64,000 bases of DNA from Cupriavidus cauae (GCF_008632125.1 NZ_VWRN01000053.1:62001-126000); one strand, 5' to 3'. Shown: positions 55,330-63,529, counted from the first letter of the stretch. Notes: a model not told the origin generated them from the sequence alone. Translations and numbers: made by a program.

Positions 55330-56292
55330 ATGAAACTCCACCTCCTTGTTTGTGATGGCGTGTTTGATCTGGGGCTTGCGGCGCTCACTGACACAGTGGG
55401 CTTAGCCAATGCGATGGCGGGCTCGCTGCCACAGACTCCCGCGCACATAGAGCTCACGCTGGTGGGCGTGCGGCGTTGCATCCGAACTGCGCAAGGCTTG
55501 ACGGTCCCCGTGGTCCCTGCGCATGGTGTGCCCGAACCAGACGTCGTGCTCGTGCCCGCGTTTGGAGACAAGATGCCTGACACGCTCTCGGCTCGTCTCA
55601 CACGCCCCGATGTGCTCGACGCGGTCGCGGCGCTACAGCAGTGGTCCACCGCTGGCGCGCACCTTGGTGCCGCTTGCTCCGGTAGTTTCTTGCTTGCAGA
55701 GAGTGGCCTGCTTGATGGGCATCGTGCGACGACGTCATGGTGGCTGGGGCCGATGTTTCGGCAGCGCTATCCGAACGTCAAGCTGGACGAATCACGCATG
55801 ATCGTGAACTCGACACGCTTCACCACCGCGGGTGCCGCTTTGGCCCACGTCGACCTGGCCTTGCGCATCATCCGGGGGCGCAGTCCAGCGCTGGCGGCCC
55901 TGGTGGCACGCTATCTGCTGGTCGAGGCACGCAGTTCGCAAGCCGAGTTCGTGATTCCCGACCACCTTGCACATGCCGACCCGATGGTGGAGCGCTTCGA
56001 GTGCTGGGCCAGAAGTCAGCTCGCGAAGGGGTTCTCGCTGGCCGAGGCGGCCAGCGCCGTGGGCACAAGCGAGCGCACCTTGGCGCGGCGGCTGCAAAGC
56101 GTTTTGGGCAAGACACCGCTGTCGTATTTCCAGGACCTGCGCGTGGAGCATGCCGTGCATCTCTTGCGCACCGGAAACGCGAGCGTCGACCAAGTCGCCG
56201 CACAGGTCGGGTACTCGGATGGGGTGACCCTGCGGGCCCTGTTGCGCCGCAAGCTGGGCCGGGGTGTCAGGGAGTTGCGACGCGGTGGATGA
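55330..56292 (+). CDS. GlxA-type AraC-family regulator (DJ-1/PfpI plus HTH)
   Basis: A 320-residue protein. The first half is a DJ-1/PfpI-like domain (LHLLVCDGVFDLGLAALTDT; the nucleophile-elbow region reads GAACSGSFLLAESG), the second an AraC HTH (FSLAEAASAVGTSERTLARR, then LQSVLGKTPLSYFQDLRVEH). I start at MKLHLLVCDG because the inverted repeat ends there. It probably senses a small molecule and controls the divergent ABM gene. Confidence 0.88.
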   Translation: MKLHLLVCDGVFDLGLAALTDTVGLANAMAGSLPQTPAHIELTLVGVRRCIRTAQGLTVPVVPAHGVPEPDVVLVPAFGDKMPDTLSARLTRPDVLDAVAALQQWSTAGAHLGAACSGSFLLAESGLLDGHRATTSWWLGPMFRQRYPNVKLDESRMIVNSTRFTTAGAALAHVDLALRIIRGRSPALAALVARYLLVEARSSQAEFVIPDHLAHADPMVERFECWARSQLAKGFSLAEAASAVGTSERTLARRLQSVLGKTPLSYFQDLRVEHAVHLLRTGNASVDQVAAQVGYSDGVTLRALLRRKLGRGVRELRRGG

Positions 56293-56544
56293 CCAGAAGC
56301 GTTTGGTGTATGTACGGCTGGAGACCGCCGGGAAACTGACGCAGGCCAAACGGCGCATTTGGACCTGACAAAACTACTGCCCGCCACGGCGCGCAAGCTC
56401 CAGTTTGACCCCGGACAAAGTTTTGCTGGCAATGTCGTGGTTGAGCAAATCAATACCTTGATTGAGCAACGCTGTGCACTGACGATTCGGCGGCTCACCG
56501 ACCCCGCCGCCGACAATGACGCAGCCGCCGAGCCCACCGTTTGA
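56285..56544 (+). pseudogene. Possible gene remnants after glxA-like gene
   Basis: Two overlapping short frames: a GTG-started 27-residue reading (QKRLVYVRLETAGKLTQAK) and a TTG-started 61-residue reading (KLLPATARKLQFDPGQSFAG). Together they look like protein sequence broken by a frameshift, but neither has a family or a good ribosome-binding site. Very uncertain. Confidence 0.2.
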
Positions 56545-56552
56545 ACTACCGT

Positions 56553-56589
56553 GCGGACACGGGTTCGATTCAGGGTTTGGGAATTGAAC
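56553..56589 (+). other. att-like site B
   Basis: GCGGACACGGGTTCGATTC matches the ssrA core with one change to that point. GTTCGATTCA, a 7-bp spacer (GGGTTTG), then GGAATTGAAC form a 10-7-10 inverted pair (8 of 10). Confidence 0.7.
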
Positions 56590-56660
56590 CGACATCCCAT
56601 CGCAGACGAGTTTGATGCCCGTTTCCGGCGACTGAATCGCCCAGATGGCCGGCGGTGCCG

Positions 56661-56722
56661 CCGACGTTGCAAATCGTCGGTACTTGTCGATATCTACCGA
56701 CGAATCGGAACATTTCTCAGCT
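56661..56722 (+). repeat. Shared 63-bp repeat, copy 2
   Basis: Second copy of the sequence at 54674-54736. It includes a small hairpin (GTCGGTA...TACCGAC) and runs into the 3' end of the convergent AlpA-like gene. Confidence 0.7.
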
Positions 56723-56929
56723 GACACTGACCTGGGCCACCACGGTCTTGGTCGAGGTCGCCAGGCACGACTCCTCGTATGCCTCAATGTCGGCCTGCCG
56801 GTAGAGCACGCGCCCGCAGAGCTTCAGAAACTTGGGGCCGATCCCCGCGCTGCGCCAGCGCTCAAGGGTGGCCTCACTGATACTCCAGCGGGCAGCGAGT
56901 TGTTTTTGATTGAGGTGAGCGACTTCCAT
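56717..56929 (-). CDS. AlpA/excisionase-like HTH protein of the Fic segment
   Basis: A 70-residue protein: HLNQKQLAARWSISEATLER, then WRSAGIGPKFLKLCGRVLYR, a MerR-like wHTH. It is downstream of att-like site B in the same short segment as fic. Copy 5 of the 30-bp element is 35 bases upstream. It could be a directionality factor or transcription regulator for the segment. Confidence 0.82.
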   Translation of the reverse strand: MEVAHLNQKQLAARWSISEATLERWRSAGIGPKFLKLCGRVLYRQADIEAYEESCLATSTKTVVAQVSVS

Positions 56930-56963
56930 CTTGGTCTCCGTCCGAACGAGTTGGCAGGAGTCC

Positions 56964-56993
56964 ATGAAGGCGCTGTTCCGGCCGCGAGCCAAG
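56964..56993 (-). repeat. 30-bp upstream element, copy 5 (before AlpA-like gene)
   Basis: Minus-strand CTTGGCTCG, six variable bases, GAACAGCGCCTTCAT, 35 bases before the AlpA-like start. Confidence 0.8.
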
Positions 56994-57012
56994 GCAATTC
57001 CAGGAAGTGCCG

Positions 57013-58137
57013 CTACTCGGGCAGATCATTCAGCTCGTAGCTGGTGCTACGCCCGCCGGCATCCGATTTGCGCAGCACGCCCCGCGTCAGCAGATCGTTG
57101 ATGTCGCGCAGTGCCGTGTCCGGCGAGCATTTGGCGATGGCCGCCCACTTGCTGCTGGTGAGCTTGCCCTCGAAACCATCGAGCAGCTTGCTCAGCAATT
57201 TCACCTGCCGCTCGTTCAACGGGGTCGTCGCCCAGCGCTGCCAGAACCGCGCTTTCGTCAGGACAGCGTCCAGCGTGTGCTGGGCCTGGTCGACGGCGCG
57301 ATGAAGCGTGTCGAGGAACCAGGCAAGCCACTCGGTGACATCCATCGACCGCTTCTGCGTCCTCTCCAGGATGTCGTAGTAAGCCTTGCGTTCGCGCTGG
57401 ATCTGCGCCGACAAACTGTAGAAGCGTTGCGGGCTGCCATCGGCACGCGCCAGCATCAGATCGCCAATGGCCCGGGCGATACGGCCATTGCCATCATCGA
57501 ATGGATGCAGAGTGACGAACCACAGATGGCCAAGGCCTGCCTTGAGCAGTGGCGGTTCGTTTGATGTGCCATTCAGCCAGTCGAGGAAGCGGCTGGTTTC
57601 GGTCTCGAGGCGATCGGCCGGCGGTGCTTCGAAATGCACCCGCTGGCGGCCGATGGGTCCGGACACCACCTGCATCGGGCCGGTGGCATCGTCGCGCCAG
57701 CCGCCGACGTTGATCTTGGAGAGCCCAGAATAGCCGGTAGGAAACAGTGCGGCATGCCAGCCGAACAGACGCTCACGCGACACCAGTGCCTGGCAGTTGG
57801 CGGTGGCATCAAGCACCATCTCGACCACGCCTTCGACATGCCGATCGACCGGAGCGAGCGCGCCGATGTCAACGCCCAACCTGCGGGCGATGGACGAGCG
57901 CACGGATTCAACGTTGAGCTGCTCGCCTTCGATCTCGCTGGTCTTGACTACGTCCTCGGTGAGCGCCGCGAGACTCGCTTGGTCACGCAAGGCCATGCCG
58001 ACGTCAGCCAGACGCCCCATCAAGAGCCCTTGGGCACGACTGACCTCAGCCATGGGCTCGGCCAGCGCCGCCAGGTCGAAGCGCCAGTTTGGCCAGTCAC
58101 TGGCCTGCCAGATGTATTTGTATTCGCCGCTATTCAT
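57013..58137 (-). CDS. Fic-family protein (AMPylase type, class II)
   Basis: A 374-residue Fic protein. An N-terminal helical domain (DUF4172-like) carries the inhibitory motif TSEIEGE (T66...E70-G71), which marks a class II Fic that is held off until relieved. The Fic core is HPFDDGNGRIAR near residue 212, with all key residues present. The C-terminus has a wHTH-like segment (KWAAIAKCSPDTALRDINDL). Fic enzymes transfer AMP or related groups to target proteins. It forms the payload of segment B together with the AlpA-like HTH downstream. Confidence 0.93.
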   Translation of the reverse strand: MNSGEYKYIWQASDWPNWRFDLAALAEPMAEVSRAQGLLMGRLADVGMALRDQASLAALTEDVVKTSEIEGEQLNVESVRSSIARRLGVDIGALAPVDRHVEGVVEMVLDATANCQALVSRERLFGWHAALFPTGYSGLSKINVGGWRDDATGPMQVVSGPIGRQRVHFEAPPADRLETETSRFLDWLNGTSNEPPLLKAGLGHLWFVTLHPFDDGNGRIARAIGDLMLARADGSPQRFYSLSAQIQRERKAYYDILERTQKRSMDVTEWLAWFLDTLHRAVDQAQHTLDAVLTKARFWQRWATTPLNERQVKLLSKLLDGFEGKLTSSKWAAIAKCSPDTALRDINDLLTRGVLRKSDAGGRSTSYELNDLPE

Positions 58138-58564
58138 GCGGAGATTATGGGCTGCAATCTCCGCTCGCGCAAGTCAATCGCCGCGCATTGTGCGGTGAAT
58201 TTGGTCACCATTCGCCGCATGACGGATCGCCTTGCCCCAGGAATGGGTGTAAATGGGTGTGTTATTGGCTGTGGCAACGGACGCGGGTTCAGTTCCCGTT
58301 TCGAGAATTGAACTGGCCACGGAAAGCAGACGAGGTTGAGGCCGTATTCCGACTACCAATCAGTCCGAAAAACCTGCTTGATCGTCCACTGCCGAAGGGC
58401 GTACCGACTGGCTTTTCGATCGAGTTCGCACTGGTTCGCAGCAACCCGCAGCGCTTCGATTCCGTACTTTCAATAGTCGTTTGATACGGGGTACCATCCC
58501 ACCTTCAAGGGACAAATGGCCGAAACGGTGGACTTTGGGCCAAAACCGGGGACATTTGTTCGGA
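58138..58564. other. Noncoding region between fic and the next HTH gene
   Basis: No credible gene. It contains att-like site C and a 26-bp stretch (GCAGACGAG...TTCCG at about 58,326) that is also found after site B (about 56,601), so the two sites share more than the core. A plus-strand open frame here (ending 58484) reads through site C and has no family. Confidence 0.5.
58278..58313 (+). other. att-like site C
   Basis: CGGACGCGGGTTCAGTTCC (58279-58296) matches the ssrA core with two changes. GTTCAGTTCC, a 7-bp spacer (CGTTTCG), AGAATTGAAC form the same 10-7-10 inverted pair (8 of 10). Confidence 0.68.
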
Positions 58565-59128
58565 CTACGAAGTGGAATCGAACTGTTCTCTGTCCAGTTC
58601 CCGGGCGAGTTCATGCCATAGTGGCACGCGCGATGGCGGTGCAGGCTCTGGCTCCGTATCTGGTTGTCGGGGTGCTTTGGGCTCCGGCGGCCGTCCGACA
58701 GTGCTGTGGTTTTGCTCCCATTCCCAGAGGGCTTGCAGCGAGAAGCGGACGCTGCCAACCAAGGCCAGATGTGGAACCTGCTTCCTGGCACGGTATTCCG
58801 GGGTTGTGAACCAGTGTTTGGGCAGTCCGGTCGCCTCAATCACATCCTGGGCCGTGACGTAGAACGCCCCGGCATCTTCTTCCGTTTCAGGCTGTTCCTG
58901 CGGCCGAGTCACGACTTTGGGCACGCGTTCACCGTCACCAAGAATCGCTGACCAGTGCTGCGCGCTCTGTCGCTCGAAGCCGAGGATGTCGGCTTCGTGG
59001 TAACGGACATACTGGAACAATTTGTGCCAGGTGGGCCCTTCGTTGTCAGAACGCCAGCGTCGCAAGGTTTTCAGGCTGATCTTCCAGCGGGCGGCAAGCT
59101 GCCTTTCGGTCATCACGGGGTAATGCAT
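58565..59128 (-). CDS. Two-part HTH DNA-binding protein of the HigBA segment
   Basis: A 187-residue protein. The N-terminus has an excisionase-like HTH (MTERQLAARWKISLKTLRRW), close to those at 23,380 and 56,717. The second half has another possible DNA-binding part (YVTAQDVIEATGLPKHWFTT, then VGSVRFSLQALWEWEQ). An in-frame ATG 9 codons upstream is also possible, but GGAG precedes the ATG at 59128 at the right distance. Copy 6 of the 30-bp element is 26 bases upstream. Role inferred as regulator or directionality factor. Confidence 0.75.
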   Translation of the reverse strand: MHYPVMTERQLAARWKISLKTLRRWRSDNEGPTWHKLFQYVRYHEADILGFERQSAQHWSAILGDGERVPKVVTRPQEQPETEEDAGAFYVTAQDVIEATGLPKHWFTTPEYRARKQVPHLALVGSVRFSLQALWEWEQNHSTVGRPPEPKAPRQPDTEPEPAPPSRVPLWHELARELDREQFDSTS

Positions 59129-59153
59129 CTTCTTCTCCAAGACTGATGCCCCC

Positions 59154-59183
59154 ATGACAACGCTGTTCCTTGTAGAAGCCAAG
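59154..59183 (-). repeat. 30-bp upstream element, copy 6 (before HTH gene)
   Basis: Minus-strand CTTGGCTTC, six variable bases, GAACAGCGTTGTCAT, 26 bases before the HTH start. The plus-strand reading is MTTLFLVEAKLSVR then stop. Confidence 0.78.
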
Positions 59184-59198
59184 CTCAGTGTTCGATGA

Positions 59199-59570
59199 TT
59201 ACCCTGCGGCCGTCTCCGCAATCAGCACGTCGGCCGGGATGCCCAGGCTCTTGTGCAGCCTGCGGATCATGGCCAGCGTCAACGGGCGCTTGCGGCTCAG
59301 GACTTCGTAGACGCGGTTGCTTTTGCCAATCATCGGCTCGAGATCTTTAACGGACAGACCGCTTTGATCCATCCGGAATTTGATGGCTTCTACTGGATCA
59401 GGCGCAGTGATGGGCACGTGCTTGGCCTCGTAGGCTTGCACCAGCGTGGCGAGGATATCCAGGCGATCCCCCTCCGGCGTGCCCAGATCAGGGTCGGACT
59501 CCATCAAGGCCGAAATCTCTTTAAGCGTGGCCTTGTAGTCTGTTTCGGTGTGGATAGGGCGGATGTCCAT
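59199..59570 (-). CDS. higA: HigA-type antitoxin
   Basis: A 123-residue antitoxin. The second half is an XRE-like HTH (IKFRMDQSGLSVKDLEPMIG, then KSNRVYEVLSRKRPLTLAMI). The N-terminal half (ISALMESDPDLGTPEGDRLD) is the part that wraps the toxin in HigA proteins. It follows higB on the minus strand, the reversed toxin-first order typical of higBA. It presumably represses its own operon. Confidence 0.9.
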   Translation of the reverse strand: MDIRPIHTETDYKATLKEISALMESDPDLGTPEGDRLDILATLVQAYEAKHVPITAPDPVEAIKFRMDQSGLSVKDLEPMIGKSNRVYEVLSRKRPLTLAMIRRLHKSLGIPADVLIAETAAG

Positions 59571-59588
59571 GTTTTCCTCCGTGGCCGG

Positions 59589-59891
59589 TCAGGCCATTTC
59601 AACGGTTTCTGCGTCCACTGCGTCGTACTCCTTGTGGGTGCCGACGAACTTCACGTAGACGATCTGCAACTTGTACGCAACGGCCACGATCAGCCGGTAA
59701 TCATTGCCTTTGATGTTGAAGACCACGCGACGGTTCTTCAGCACGCTGGCGCTGCGGTACAGCGCCTTGATGTCTGCGGGCTGAGTCCAGGTCGCATTCG
59801 TTGCTTCCTCATACCAAGCCTTCAGCGGCTGCTCGGCGTCGGGATGGCGCTCCCAGAAGGCTCGAAGGGTGGACACAGCAATCACTCGCAT
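59589..59891 (-). CDS. higB: HigB-type mRNA interferase toxin
   Basis: A 100-residue RelE-superfamily toxin: VSTLRAFWERHPDAEQPLKA, then KNRRVVFNIKGNDYRLIVAV and YVKFVGTHKEYDAVD, the HigB signature. It cleaves mRNA on the ribosome when free of HigA. The stop is 18 bases before the higA ATG. The pair may stabilise this end of the island. Confidence 0.92.
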   Translation of the reverse strand: MRVIAVSTLRAFWERHPDAEQPLKAWYEEATNATWTQPADIKALYRSASVLKNRRVVFNIKGNDYRLIVAVAYKLQIVYVKFVGTHKEYDAVDAETVEMA

Positions 59892-60025
59892 TGGTCGGAG
59901 TTTAGTCCCATTTTGGGACTATTGCAACGGCAGGCTGGCCCAACAGGGGGTTCCCACGATGCAAAACGGCCATTTGATAGAGGCGAGCACCCTCAAGATC
60001 AGTGCTTTTCTAAAGAACCTCATAT

Positions 60026-60059
60026 GCGGGCGCGGGTTCGGTTCCGTATTCCGCCACCA
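60026..60059 (+). other. attR: displaced 3' end of the original ssrA
   Basis: GCGGGCGCGGGTTCGGTTCC matches the ssrA T-arm core with two changes. Fourteen bases later the sequence is CCACCA, the same spacing as in intact ssrA. This is the chromosomal 3' fragment left when the island inserted. Confidence 0.75.
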
Positions 60060-60096
60060 GTATTCCGTCCGACGACATCCGCAAATCGATGTCCTG

Positions 60097-60134
60097 AAAC
60101 CCGCGACAGCGCAAGCTCCGCGGGTTTTTGTTTT
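60097..60134 (+). terminator. Terminator after attR, probably the original ssrA terminator
   Basis: AAACCCGCG and CGCGGGTTT arms followed by TTGTTTTTC. It lies 38 bases after the CCACCA of the displaced ssrA end, where an ssrA terminator is expected. Confidence 0.75.
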
Positions 60135-60227
60135 TCAGCTTTGCGGACCCAAACCATCCAGATCGACGGAGCGATGGCATTATCGCGGCAATCACTCTTC
60201 ACATTTCATCGAAGCAGAGCGAAACCG

Positions 60228-60806
60228 ATGACCGCCTTCCACCCCGTCCCCCTGCAATACGCCAGCCGCCTGATCAACCATGGCCCGACCGTGCTGGTCA
60301 CCAGCAGCGACGGCAGCCGCCGCAACGTGATGGCCGCCGCCTGGTCGATGCCGGTCGAATTCACGCCGCCGCGCATTGCGATCGTGATCGACAAGCGGAC
60401 CTTCACGCGCGAGCTGGTCGCGGCCAGCGGCAGCTTTGGCATCTGCATCCCCGGCGCGGCCGCCATCGATATGACCTACGCGGTGGGCAGCGCCACGGGC
60501 CGCGACGTCGACAAGTTCGCGCAGTTCGGCATCGCGGCCATCACCGGTCCCGAGCTTGGTCTGCCGCTGATCGAAGCGGGCTGCAGCGCGTGGATGGAGT
60601 GCCGGCTGATTCCGGAGGCGCATACCGAGGATACCTACGACACCTGCTTCGGCGAGGTCGTGGCCGCGGCCGCGGATCCGCGCGTGTTCGCCAATGGCCG
60701 GTGGAAGTTCGATGCGGGCAACGAGGCCCTGCACACGATCCATCATCTGGGCGGCGGCAATTTCGTGCGTTCATCCTCGACAATCGTCGCCAAGCCGATC
60801 GGCTGA
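60228..60806 (+). CDS. Flavin reductase-like FMN-binding protein
   Basis: A 192-residue flavin reductase-like domain protein. VLVTSSDGSRRNVMAAAWSM, then GSFGICIPGAAAIDMTYAVG and LIEAGCSAWMECRLIPEAHT are the FMN-binding split-barrel motifs. Such proteins supply reduced flavin to oxygenases or act as NAD(P)H:flavin oxidoreductases. It is the first core gene to the right of the island. Confidence 0.88.
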   Translation: MTAFHPVPLQYASRLINHGPTVLVTSSDGSRRNVMAAAWSMPVEFTPPRIAIVIDKRTFTRELVAASGSFGICIPGAAAIDMTYAVGSATGRDVDKFAQFGIAAITGPELGLPLIEAGCSAWMECRLIPEAHTEDTYDTCFGEVVAAAADPRVFANGRWKFDAGNEALHTIHHLGGGNFVRSSSTIVAKPIG

Positions 60807-60820
60807 CCCAATCGCTCGAC

Positions 60821-60962
60821 CGAACCCGAGCGCGATCGTGTTTGCCGCCAAGCCAGTCGCCAGACCGATACCCTGAGCCGAACGCGAGCGCGATCGGGAT
60901 CGCCGCCCAGCCGACTGCCCGAACCAAACCCTGAGCCGAACGCGAAGCCGAGCGCGATCGTT
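60821..60962 (+). repeat. 58-bp tandem repeat derived from the flavin reductase 3' end
   Basis: Two units of 58 bp (60821-60878 and 60879-60936) and a partial third share CGAAC, GCGATCG, GCCCAGCC and CCTGAGC. A degenerate form covers the final codons of the flavin reductase. In one frame the first two units read AAKPVARPIP and AAQPTARTKP before a stop, echoing the gene's end VAKPIG. It appears to be a tail duplication. Confidence 0.7.
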
Positions 60963-61933
60963 CAGCGCTCCTTCCCCGCCCGCGACGGGCGCATCGGCGC
61001 CCGCGCCCCCAACGACCGCAACGATAACGACGCCGCCTGCCGCACCGCGCGCGTGACGGCGTCGAGCGCCGGCGAGCGCAGCCGCCATCGGTGCCAGTAC
61101 AAGGGCACGTCCAGATGCCGGCGCGGCGCAAATTCGGCGAGCGTCCCGTGCGCCAGCGGCTCGCGCACGAAGGGCTCGGGCATCATGCCCCAACCGAGCC
61201 CACGCTGGGCAAACGCGACGAAGCCGGCGGTCGAGGGCACGTAGTGAATCGGCGGCATCGGCTGCTCGGCATCGGGCCCGATCAGCAGCGCGATGAAGCG
61301 CGCCTGCAGCGCATCCTTGCGATTGAAGGCGAGCATCGGCGTGCGCGACAGGCTGGCGGCGTTGACGCCCTTGGCAAATGCCTGCGCGATCAACAGCGGC
61401 GAAGCCACGGCGAGATAACGCATGATGCCGAGCGGTTCGACCGTGCAGCCCTGCACCGGCTCGGCGCTGGCGCTGACCGCCGCCATCACCACGCCCTCGC
61501 GCAGCAGCGTCGCCGAATGGTCCTGGTCTTCGACGCGCAGATCGAACACCATCGCGGGCTCGGCCGGCAAGGCGTCGAAGCTGGCGGGAAACCAGCTGTC
61601 GAGCGAATCGGCATTGACGGCCAGCGGCACGCGCAGCGGCATCCCGCTCGTGCCCCGCAGGCCATTGCCATCGGCATCGCCCAGTTCGGCCAGCGTTTCC
61701 GCTTCCAGCAGCGCCAGTTGCTCGGTATAGCGCGCCAGCGTGCGGCCGGCCGCGGTCGGCTGGCAGGGGCTGCCTCGTTGCAGCAGCACCTGGCCGAGCC
61801 GCTCCTCGAGCTGGCGCATGCGCTGGCTGATGGCCGAGGGCGTGACATGCAGGCGCCGGGCCGCGGCCTCGAAACTCCCTTCCTGCAGCACGGCGGCGAA
61901 GGCGGCCAGCTGGCCGTTGTCGATTTTCATCAT
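60962..61933 (-). CDS. argP: LysR-family regulator ArgP (IciA type)
   Basis: A 323-residue LysR regulator. The N-terminal wHTH is DNGQLAAFAAVLQEGSFEAA and RRLHVTPSAISQRMRQLEER. It is divergent from a LysE/ArgO exporter, the classical argP-argO layout, where ArgP with arginine or lysine controls export. Two ATG codons at the start (61933 and 61930) are both possible. Confidence 0.9.
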   Translation of the reverse strand: MMKIDNGQLAAFAAVLQEGSFEAAARRLHVTPSAISQRMRQLEERLGQVLLQRGSPCQPTAAGRTLARYTEQLALLEAETLAELGDADGNGLRGTSGMPLRVPLAVNADSLDSWFPASFDALPAEPAMVFDLRVEDQDHSATLLREGVVMAAVSASAEPVQGCTVEPLGIMRYLAVASPLLIAQAFAKGVNAASLSRTPMLAFNRKDALQARFIALLIGPDAEQPMPPIHYVPSTAGFVAFAQRGLGWGMMPEPFVREPLAHGTLAEFAPRRHLDVPLYWHRWRLRSPALDAVTRAVRQAASLSLRSLGARAPMRPSRAGKER

Positions 61934-62026
61934 TAGTGTTTCTAATCCAGGACAAGGAAGTTTAGTTTTTCTTTTGACCACGGCAAAGCTAAGGTGAGGG
62001 CCTTCCAACTTCCCGGTCCCCTCCCG

Positions 62027-62635
62027 ATGAAGATCGACATGCCCCTGACGGCCGGCTTCCTCTCCAGCCTGGCGCTGATCATCCCGATCGGCGCGCAGAA
62101 CGCCTTCGTGCTGCGGCTCGGCATCCGGCGCCAGCATCGCCTGCCGGTGGCCCTGCTGTGCGCCACCTCCGATGCGCTGCTGATCGGCGTCGGCATCGCC
62201 GGCCTCGGCGCGCTGCTGCACGCGCATCCCGGCTGGCTGACGCTGACGCGCTATGGCGGCGCGGCCTTCCTCGCGGTCTACGGCCTGATGGCGGCACGCC
62301 GCGCCTTGGATGCCGGCAAGGTCGAGCTGCAGGCCGCGGCCCCATTGCCGCTGGCGACCGCGCTGGCCACCTGTCTTGCCTTCACCTTCCTGAATCCGCA
62401 CGTCTATCTCGATACCGTGGTGCTGCTCGGCGCGCTGGCGAGCCAGCATGGCAGCGATGGCCGTTGGTTCTTCGGCCTCGGCGCCGCGCTGGCGAGCCTG
62501 TCGTGGTTCCTCGCGCTGGCCTACGGCGCCGGACTGCTGGCGCCGCTGTTCCGCCGGCCGATGGCATGGCGCTGCCTCGACGGCGCCATCGCGGCGGTGA
62601 TGATGGGCCTGGCGTTGACGCTGGTGCTGGGCTAG
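62027..62635 (+). CDS. argO: LysE/ArgO-type basic amino acid exporter
   Basis: A 202-residue membrane protein with about six helices: FLSSLALIIPIGAQNAFVLR is the LysE/RhtB signature, followed by GYGGAAFLAVYGL-type helices (here LTRYGGAAFLAVYGLMAARR) and FTFLNPHVYLDTVVLLGALA. It exports arginine or lysine and is divergent from argP. Confidence 0.9.
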   Translation: MKIDMPLTAGFLSSLALIIPIGAQNAFVLRLGIRRQHRLPVALLCATSDALLIGVGIAGLGALLHAHPGWLTLTRYGGAAFLAVYGLMAARRALDAGKVELQAAAPLPLATALATCLAFTFLNPHVYLDTVVLLGALASQHGSDGRWFFGLGAALASLSWFLALAYGAGLLAPLFRRPMAWRCLDGAIAAVMMGLALTLVLG

Positions 62636-62698
62636 CGAGGGCGACCACAAGACCGGCAAAGGCGCTTCCCCGCTTTCAATGCGGCCGAATTCTGCGTT

Positions 62699-62712
62699 GC
62701 ACAAATTTGTGC
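62699..62712. promoter_or_regulatory. 14-bp palindrome upstream of carbonic anhydrase
   Basis: GCACAAATTTGTGC is a perfect palindrome, a candidate operator about 185 bases before the carbonic anhydrase start. The binding protein is unknown. Confidence 0.5.
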
Positions 62713-62783
62713 GATGTAACACGGAACTCACTTTCGCCGCGGCTGGACGAAGAGTTGTTCCGCCGTACGGCACCGCGACCGTG

Positions 62784-62802
62784 GTGCACTGATGCAGTGC
62801 AC
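62784..62802. promoter_or_regulatory. Inverted repeat GTGCACT-N5-AGTGCAC upstream of carbonic anhydrase
   Basis: Perfect 7-bp arms, five-base spacer; a third half-site CAGTGCAC follows at about 62,836. Probably a regulator site for the carbonic anhydrase gene. Confidence 0.5.
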
Positions 62803-62896
62803 TACGACATCGACTCGCCCGCAGTTCACGCTGGCGCAGTGCACGAGGTCCTCGGCGGCCGTCACCATGCCAACCGTCCGCCAGCAGGGAGCCACC

Positions 62897-63529
62897 ATGG
62901 AAGTCGCCAAACGCCTGATGCTAGAGAACCGCGCCTGGGCCACCGAAGTGTTGTCACGCGATCCCGACCGCTTCAAGCGTCTGGCGGTGCGCCAGGCGCC
63001 GGACGTGCTGTGGATCGGCTGCTCGGACAGCCGCGTGCCCGCGGAGCTGATCACCAATGCCGACCCCGGCGATCTGTTCGTGCACCGGAACATCGCCAAC
63101 CTGGTGTGCGAGGACGACCCCAATCTGATGAGCGTGCTGCAGTACGCGCTCGAGGTGCTGCGCGTGGGCAACGTCATCGTCTGCGGGCATCAGGGCTGCG
63201 GCGGCGTGCGTGCGTCGCTGGCGCGCGTGCCGGAGCTGCCCCACGTCGATGCGCGGCTGGACAAGATCCGGCAGGTCTATCGCGCGCATTGCGGCGAACT
63301 CGATCGCCTCGACAACGACGACGCGCGCACCGCGCGGCTGGTCGAACTCAATGCGATCGCGCAGGTGCGCAAGCTGGCCGGGATGCCGCTGGTGCGCAAG
63401 GTGTGGGACAGCGGCCGCGCGCTGCGCCTGCATGCGTGGATCTACTCGCTGGAAACGGGCCTGCTGGAAGAGCGCCTGTGCCTCGATGGCACCGACGCCG
63501 ACGCGTCCCCGGAACCGCTGGCGGCCTGA
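62897..63529 (+). CDS. can: Beta-class carbonic anhydrase
   Basis: A 210-residue beta-CA. The zinc ligands are Cys42 (with Asp44 and Arg46 in GCSDSR), His98 and Cys101 (VCGHQGCGGV). It interconverts CO2 and bicarbonate. The ATG at 62897 follows AGGGAGCC. It precedes a SulP transporter in the same direction, a known pairing in bicarbonate supply. Confidence 0.94.
   Translation: MEVAKRLMLENRAWATEVLSRDPDRFKRLAVRQAPDVLWIGCSDSRVPAELITNADPGDLFVHRNIANLVCEDDPNLMSVLQYALEVLRVGNVIVCGHQGCGGVRASLARVPELPHVDARLDKIRQVYRAHCGELDRLDNDDARTARLVELNAIAQVRKLAGMPLVRKVWDSGRALRLHAWIYSLETGLLEERLCLDGTDADASPEPLAA

Noticed and set aside
58089..58484. Plus-strand 131-codon frame across att-like site C
   Set aside because: Its first part is antisense to fic and the rest is noncoding-like; the shared ELNxxxxADE reading with site B is probably nucleotide homology rather than a protein.
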